6,511 bases of DNA. It comes from an uncultured Bacillota bacterium (GTDB lineage Bacteria; Bacillota; Limnochordia; Limnochordales; ZCTH02-B6). Below are positions 4,944 through 6,511 of this stretch, piece by piece (the first letter of the stretch is position 1; each line of letters starts with the position of its first letter). The notes under the pieces are model-generated. The model was not told where the DNA came from. It searched no databases and saw nothing but the letters and a program-made list of their open reading frames with translations. The translations under genes were made by a program, and so were the position numbers. The stretch lies in the NCBI GenBank assembly GCA_937916565.1, contig CALFSR010000231.1:1-6511 (forward strand). Reading direction: 5' to 3'.

Positions 4944-6296
4944 TTGTTTGAGAAGGTGCTCATCGCCAACCGCGGGGAAATCGCCTGCCGCATCATCCGG
5001 GCCTGCCGGGAGCTTGGCATCCGCACGGTGGCCGTCTACTCCGAAGCGGACCGGGAGGCCCTGCATGTCCGCCTGGCGGACGAAGCCTACTGTGTGGGTC
5101 CTCCGCCGTCGGCCAAAAGCTACCTAAACATACCCAACATCATGAGCACGGCCGTTTTGGCCGGCGTTGACGCCATCCATCCGGGGTACGGCTACCTGGC
5201 CGAGCAGGCGCACTTTGCCGAGATCTGCGAGACCCACGGCATCAAGTTCATCGGGCCCGCCGCTCACAGCATCGAGCGCATGGGCGATAAGGCCGTGGCC
5301 CGTGAGACGGTGCGGCAAGTAGGTGTTCCCACCTTGCCGGGCAGCAACGGGCCGGTGACGCTGGACGCCGAAGCCATGGCGGTCGCTGAGGAGATCGGGT
5401 TTCCGGTATTGATCAAGGCGGCAGCCGGCGGCGGCGGCAAAGGAATGCGCATCGCGGCCAGCCGGGATGAACTGGGCAAGGCGCTTCAGATCGCCCGCAG
5501 CGAGGCCGAGGCGGCCTTCGGCAGCCCGGCGGTGTACATCGAGAAGTACCTAGAGCGGCCTCGCCACGTGGAAATCCAAGTTCTCGCCGACGAGTTCGGT
5601 CACATCGTCCACCTGGGCGAACGGGAATGCTCAATCCAGCGGCGCCACCAAAAGGTGGTGGAGGAGTGCCCGTCGCCGGCGGTCACTCCGGAGCTCAGGG
5701 CGCGCATGGGCGAGGCGGCGGTGCGGGCGGCCCAGGCGGTCAATTACGCCAACGCGGGCACGGTGGAGTTTCTCTTGGATAAGGACGGGAACTTTTACTT
5801 TTTGGAGATGAACACCCGCATCCAGGTGGAGCACCCGGTGACCGAGGCCGTGACCGGCATTGACCTTGTGAAGCAGCAGATTTTGGTGGCCCTCGGGGAG
5901 CCGTTGCCGTGGCGGCAAGAGGAGATTACCTGGACCGGGCATGCCATCGAGTTCCGGATCAACGCCGAAGATCCGGACCGTAACTTTATGCCGTCGCCGG
6001 GCAAGATCACCTTGCTCTCGCCGCCGGGCGGCCCGGGGGTGCGGTTTGACAGCGGGGCGTACTCGGGCTACGTCATCCCGCCCTACTACGACCCCATGTT
6101 CGCCAAGCTCATCGTGCACGGGCGAAACCGGGATGAGGCCATCACGCGGGCCCGGGCGGCCTTGATGGACCTCCTGGTGGAGGGCGTCAGCACCAACATC
6201 GAATTTCACCTGCGGGTGCTGGACGACGAGGCGTTCCAGCGGGGAGAGCTTTCCACCGACTTTATCGAGCGGCGTAAGCTGGTTGCTGCGTCGTAG
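4944..6296 (+). CDS. accC: Biotin carboxylase subunit of acetyl-CoA carboxylase
   Basis: AccC catalyses the ATP- and bicarbonate-dependent carboxylation of the biotin on AccB. Its 450 residues match E. coli AccC (449) nearly end to end. The N-terminal domain (about 1-114) starts FEKVLIANRGEIACRIIRA and includes AIHPGYGYLAE. The ATP-grasp domain has K116, K158, the glycine-rich loop GGGGKGM (162-168), HQKVVEE (235-241) with K237, the metal ligands E275 and E288, and the catalytic block MNTRIQVEHP (289-298, with N290, R292, Q294, V295 and E296). R338 in the C-terminal domain (INAEDP follows) is also present, so the enzyme should be active. The length, with no biotinyl or carboxyltransferase domain, indicates a stand-alone subunit rather than pyruvate carboxylase. 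The start is TTG at 4944 with a weak G-rich SD (4930-4936), 24 bases after accB. Confidence 0.97.
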   Translation: MFEKVLIANRGEIACRIIRACRELGIRTVAVYSEADREALHVRLADEAYCVGPPPSAKSYLNIPNIMSTAVLAGVDAIHPGYGYLAEQAHFAEICETHGIKFIGPAAHSIERMGDKAVARETVRQVGVPTLPGSNGPVTLDAEAMAVAEEIGFPVLIKAAAGGGGKGMRIAASRDELGKALQIARSEAEAAFGSPAVYIEKYLERPRHVEIQVLADEFGHIVHLGERECSIQRRHQKVVEECPSPAVTPELRARMGEAAVRAAQAVNYANAGTVEFLLDKDGNFYFLEMNTRIQVEHPVTEAVTGIDLVKQQILVALGEPLPWRQEEITWTGHAIEFRINAEDPDRNFMPSPGKITLLSPPGGPGVRFDSGAYSGYVIPPYYDPMFAKLIVHGRNRDEAITRARAALMDLLVEGVSTNIEFHLRVLDDEAFQRGELSTDFIERRKLVAAS

Positions 6297-6380
6297 CGGC
6301 GAGAAGCCGGGCCTTGCGTCACGAAAGGTATGGCGCGGCGCCGGCGGTGTCGCAGCGTCAGGCATGGAGGTGCCGGGCAA

Positions 6381-6511
6381 ATGGCGGAGACGGAGCGGAC
6401 CGAACTGGGCGAACTGAGGATAGCCAACGAAGTGGTGGCCATCGTGGCGGGGCTCGCCGCCACGGAAGTGCAAGGTGTTGCAGGCATGAGCGGCGGCATC
6501 GCGGGCGGGAT
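6381..6511 (+). CDS. yqhY: Asp23/Gls24-family protein, YqhY-like, 3'-truncated by the window edge
   Basis: Only the first 43 codons are present. The sequence (TELGELRIANEVVAIVAGLA, then ATEVQGVAGMSGG) has the hallmark Asp23/Gls24 pattern: G.i.I...Vv..IAg.aA.EveGV.gm.gg. Family members are small cytoplasmic proteins of roughly 120-150 residues whose biochemical activity is poorly defined; some are membrane-anchored and linked to cell-envelope stress. In B. subtilis the paralogue directly downstream of accBC is YqhY, which has been linked genetically to control of acetyl-CoA carboxylase activity, so the position here supports that assignment. GGAGGTG at 6366-6372 lies 8 bases before the ATG. 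The 84-base gap from accC (6297-6380) has no recognisable terminator, suggesting co-transcription with accBC. Confidence 0.85.
   Translation, partial: MAETERTELGELRIANEVVAIVAGLAATEVQGVAGMSGGIAGG

Noticed and set aside
6297..6380. accC-yqhY gap as a terminator or promoter region
   Set aside because: It has only a 4-bp CGGC/GCCG stem at 6297-6309 and an 8-base palindrome at 6336-6343 without a T-run; both are expected by chance in this composition.
5631..6473. Open frame of 280 codons on the - strand opposite accC and the accC-yqhY gap
   Set aside because: accC is certain on the + strand. The antisense translation is His/Arg/Gly-rich without recognisable domains, typical of a codon-bias shadow.
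1..6511. Mobile element, CRISPR array, defence system or unknown accessory cassette
   Set aside because: All coding space is filled by conserved spoIIIA, acc and Asp23 genes in canonical order; no terminal inverted repeats, regularly spaced repeats, transposase or integrase motifs were seen.

Overview
No organism is named, but the window reads as a chromosomal segment of a high-GC, endospore-forming Firmicute. GC is about two thirds by eye, third codon positions are strongly G/C, and Shine-Dalgarno (SD) sequences are strong and purine-rich (GGGAGG or AAGGAGG type). GTG and TTG starts are common. The gene order is the same as in Bacillus subtilis. High-GC spore formers such as Symbiobacterium, Thermaerobacter or Limnochorda relatives would fit; the genus is a guess.

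All genes are on the + strand. Positions 2-4400 carry the distal part of the spoIIIA operon: spoIIIAB (5' end cut by the window edge), AC, AD, AE, AF, AG and AH. These proteins build the mother-cell side of the SpoIIIA-SpoIIQ channel ('feeding tube') between mother cell and forespore. The small membrane proteins AB-AF form the export-apparatus-like base. AG and AH, and by homology AF, carry ring-building (FliF/EscJ-like) domains in the intermembrane space. SpoIIIAA, the ATPase, should lie just upstream, outside the window.

Positions 4467-6296 hold accB and accC, the biotin carboxyl carrier protein and biotin carboxylase of acetyl-CoA carboxylase, which makes malonyl-CoA for fatty acid synthesis. 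All expected catalytic and biotin-attachment residues are present. At 6381 an Asp23/Gls24-family gene begins, matching yqhY, which follows accC in B. subtilis. It runs off the 3' end of the window.

The genes are packed with gaps of about 11-95 bases, and several SD sequences overlap the preceding stop codon, so translational coupling is likely. The longer gaps lie before spoIIIAE (95 b), spoIIIAH (78 b), accB (66 b) and yqhY (84 b). No convincing rho-independent terminator is visible anywhere. The most notable non-coding structure is the spoIIIAH-accB gap, which contains two successive direct repeats, one of which duplicates the SD of accB. I found no sign of a mobile element, CRISPR array, tRNA/rRNA or unknown defence system. 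This is a conserved housekeeping and sporulation region, and the observations in Part 2 are modest.
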